A DNA stretch of 39,168 nucleotides from an uncultured Pelagibacteraceae bacterium (GTDB lineage Bacteria; Pseudomonadota; Alphaproteobacteria; Pelagibacterales; Pelagibacteraceae): NCBI GenBank assembly GCA_902602655.1, contig CACKRM010000007.1, positions 1-39,168 on the forward strand, read 5' to 3'. Positions 37,415 to 39,168 of the stretch are shown one piece after another (within the stretch, counting starts at the first letter, position 1; the number at the start of each line of letters is the position of its first letter). The notes under the pieces were generated by a model, which had not been told where the DNA came from, made no database searches, and worked only from the letters and a program-made list of their open reading frames with translations. Made by a program: the position numbers and the translations under genes.

Positions 37415-38602
37415 ATGAGCATAGTTTCCAATAGTTTAAAGCGAATAAAACCTTCACCTACTATAGCTGTTACGTCAAAAGCCAGGGAAATGAGGGCCGC
37501 AGGTAAAGATGTAATTGGTTTAGGGGCAGGAGAACCTGATTTTGACACTCCAGACAATATAAAAGAAGCGGCTATTCAGGCAATTAAAAATGGTGAAACA
37601 AAATATACCGCTGTCGACGGAACACCAAAACTAAAAAAAGCAATTAGAGAAAAATTTTTGAGAGAGAATAATTTAAGTTATGATTTAGATCAAATATCTG
37701 TAGGTACTGGAGGCAAACAAGTTCTTTATAATGCTTTTATGGCAACATTAAATCCAGGTGATGAGGTAATTATTCCGGCACCGTATTGGGTATCTTATCC
37801 AGATATGGTTTTATTAGCTGGTGGTAAACCTAAAATTATTAAGTGCTCTGAAAAAAATGAATTTAAAATTACAGCGAAGGAGCTTCAAAAAGCAATAAAT
37901 AAAAAAACTAAATGGCTTATAATTAATTCTCCTTCAAACCCAACAGGCTCCTGTTATACAAAAAGAGAACTGACTGACCTATCAAAAGTATTGTTAAAAA
38001 ATAAAAAAATTTATATTCTTAGTGATGATATTTATGAGCACATCACTTACGAAAATTTCGAATTTTTTACAATTGCACAGATCAAAGCTTTAAAAAATAG
38101 AACTTTAACTATGAACGGTGTGAGCAAATCTTACTCGATGACGGGTTGGAGAATAGGATATGGCGCTGGACCAAAAGATATAATTAAAGCTATGGCAAAA
38201 ATTCAGTCTCAATCTACAACTAATCCTTCTTCAATTAGTCAAGCAGCTGCTGTAGAAGCTTTAAACGGAACCCAAGATTTTATAAAAATTAGGTCAAACT
38301 CTTTTAAAGAGAGAAGAGATTTTGTGATTAAAAGCATAAATAATATTAAAGGCTTAAGTTGCTTAAAACCAAATGGTGCTTTTTATATTTTCCCTAATTG
38401 TAAAAATTTATTAGGAAAAAAAACAAAATTAAAAACGGATAAGGAGTTTGTTGAAAAATTATTGGAAAAAGCTGAGGTAGCTGTAGTTCAAGGTTCTGCT
38501 TTCGGTCTAGAAGGGTATTTTAGGATATCTTACGCAACTTCTATGGATAATCTAAAAAAAGCCATGGATAGAATAAAATCTTTCTGTGAAAATCTTACTT
38601 AG
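37415..38602 (+). CDS. aspC: Aspartate aminotransferase (class I PLP)
   Basis: VIGLGAGEPDFDTPDNIKEAA, NSPSNPTGSCYT, NGVSKSYSMTGWRIGYGAGP, FRISYATS. Confidence 0.93.
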   Translation: MSIVSNSLKRIKPSPTIAVTSKAREMRAAGKDVIGLGAGEPDFDTPDNIKEAAIQAIKNGETKYTAVDGTPKLKKAIREKFLRENNLSYDLDQISVGTGGKQVLYNAFMATLNPGDEVIIPAPYWVSYPDMVLLAGGKPKIIKCSEKNEFKITAKELQKAINKKTKWLIINSPSNPTGSCYTKRELTDLSKVLLKNKKIYILSDDIYEHITYENFEFFTIAQIKALKNRTLTMNGVSKSYSMTGWRIGYGAGPKDIIKAMAKIQSQSTTNPSSISQAAAVEALNGTQDFIKIRSNSFKERRDFVIKSINNIKGLSCLKPNGAFYIFPNCKNLLGKKTKLKTDKEFVEKLLEKAEVAVVQGSAFGLEGYFRISYATSMDNLKKAMDRIKSFCENLT

Positions 38603-39168
38603 AGCCTGAAAGGTATTTCTCTGCTTCAAGTGCGGACATACATCCCATTCCTGCTGCTGTAACAGCTTGTCTAAATATTTTATCTTTAACATCACCCGCT
38701 GCAAAAACTCCAGGTATGTTCGTTACAGTAGAGTCAGGTTTTGTTACTATGTATCCATCTTTATCCATTTTAATCTGATCTTTAAATATAGATGTAGCCG
38801 GATCATGGCCTATCGCAATAAATAAACCATCAAGTTTTAATTCTGAAATTTTACTATCTTTTACATTTTTTATTTTAATACCAGTCACTGCTTTAGGATC
38901 TTTGGTTCCAATGACATCTTCAACAACCGAGTCCCAAATTATTTCAATTTTTTTATTTGCTTTTAGTTTTGCTTGCAGCATTTTTTCCGCTCTAAGTTCA
39001 TTTCTTCTATGTATAAGTTTTACTTTAGATGCAAATTTTGTTAGAAACATTGCCTCTTCCACCGCAGCATTACCACCTCCAACCACAGCTACTTCTTTTT
39101 CTTTAAAAAAAAATCCATCACATGTTGCGCATGCAGATACTCCAAAACCTCTAAATTCTGTCTCAGAT
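38595..39168 (-). CDS. trxB: Thioredoxin reductase, C-terminal part (start lies beyond the window)
   Basis: Reverse frame reads through the window edge: SETEFRGFGVSACATCDGFFFKEKEVAVVGGGNAAVEEAMFLTKFASKVKLIHRR...; CATCDG redox motif and GVFAAGDV. Confidence 0.95.
   Translation of the reverse strand, partial: SETEFRGFGVSACATCDGFFFKEKEVAVVGGGNAAVEEAMFLTKFASKVKLIHRRNELRAEKMLQAKLKANKKIEIIWDSVVEDVIGTKDPKAVTGIKIKNVKDSKISELKLDGLFIAIGHDPATSIFKDQIKMDKDGYIVTKPDSTVTNIPGVFAAGDVKDKIFRQAVTAAGMGCMSALEAEKYLSGSK

Noticed and set aside
1-39168. CRISPR arrays, insertion sequences, prophage or toxin-antitoxin modules
   Set aside because: No regularly spaced repeats, transposase, integrase, phage structural or toxin-antitoxin motifs were seen on reading the window and the ORF track.

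Overview
This 39 kb, AT-rich, very gene-dense window looks like an alphaproteobacterial chromosome of Pelagibacterales/SAR11 type. That assignment is an inference from composition, gene order and protein character; no search was run. Most of it is core metabolism and information processing: atpB/atpI, smc, dciA-like, mutY, a CcrM-type methylase, rnhB, a family-4 UDG, ispE, tRNA-Gln, cca, greA, hemF, petABC, ychF, pth, rplY, prs, pgeF, midA-like, ybaK-like, lgt, ubiK-like, a MarR/response-regulator/kinase set, ilvE, pgsA, uvrC, folB, a folM-like SDR, uvrB, an aspartate aminotransferase and trxB. The most accessory-looking segment is about 14134-18918, between hemF and petA. It is a co-directional cassette: a DegT-fold enzyme with His instead of the catalytic Lys, a split two-subunit transketolase, an SDR epimerase/reductase, and an unusual SRPBCC-like/Rieske protein split by an apparent frameshift in an A9 run. 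I propose it as a candidate pathway for an unusual deoxy or branched sugar. Other points of note: an SMC with no recognisable hinge, a GANTC-containing dyad just upstream of the ccrM-like gene, six of six convergent gene pairs overlapping at their 3' ends, divergent genes sharing an ATGCAT start palindrome, and tRNA-Gln abutting the CCA-adding enzyme gene.
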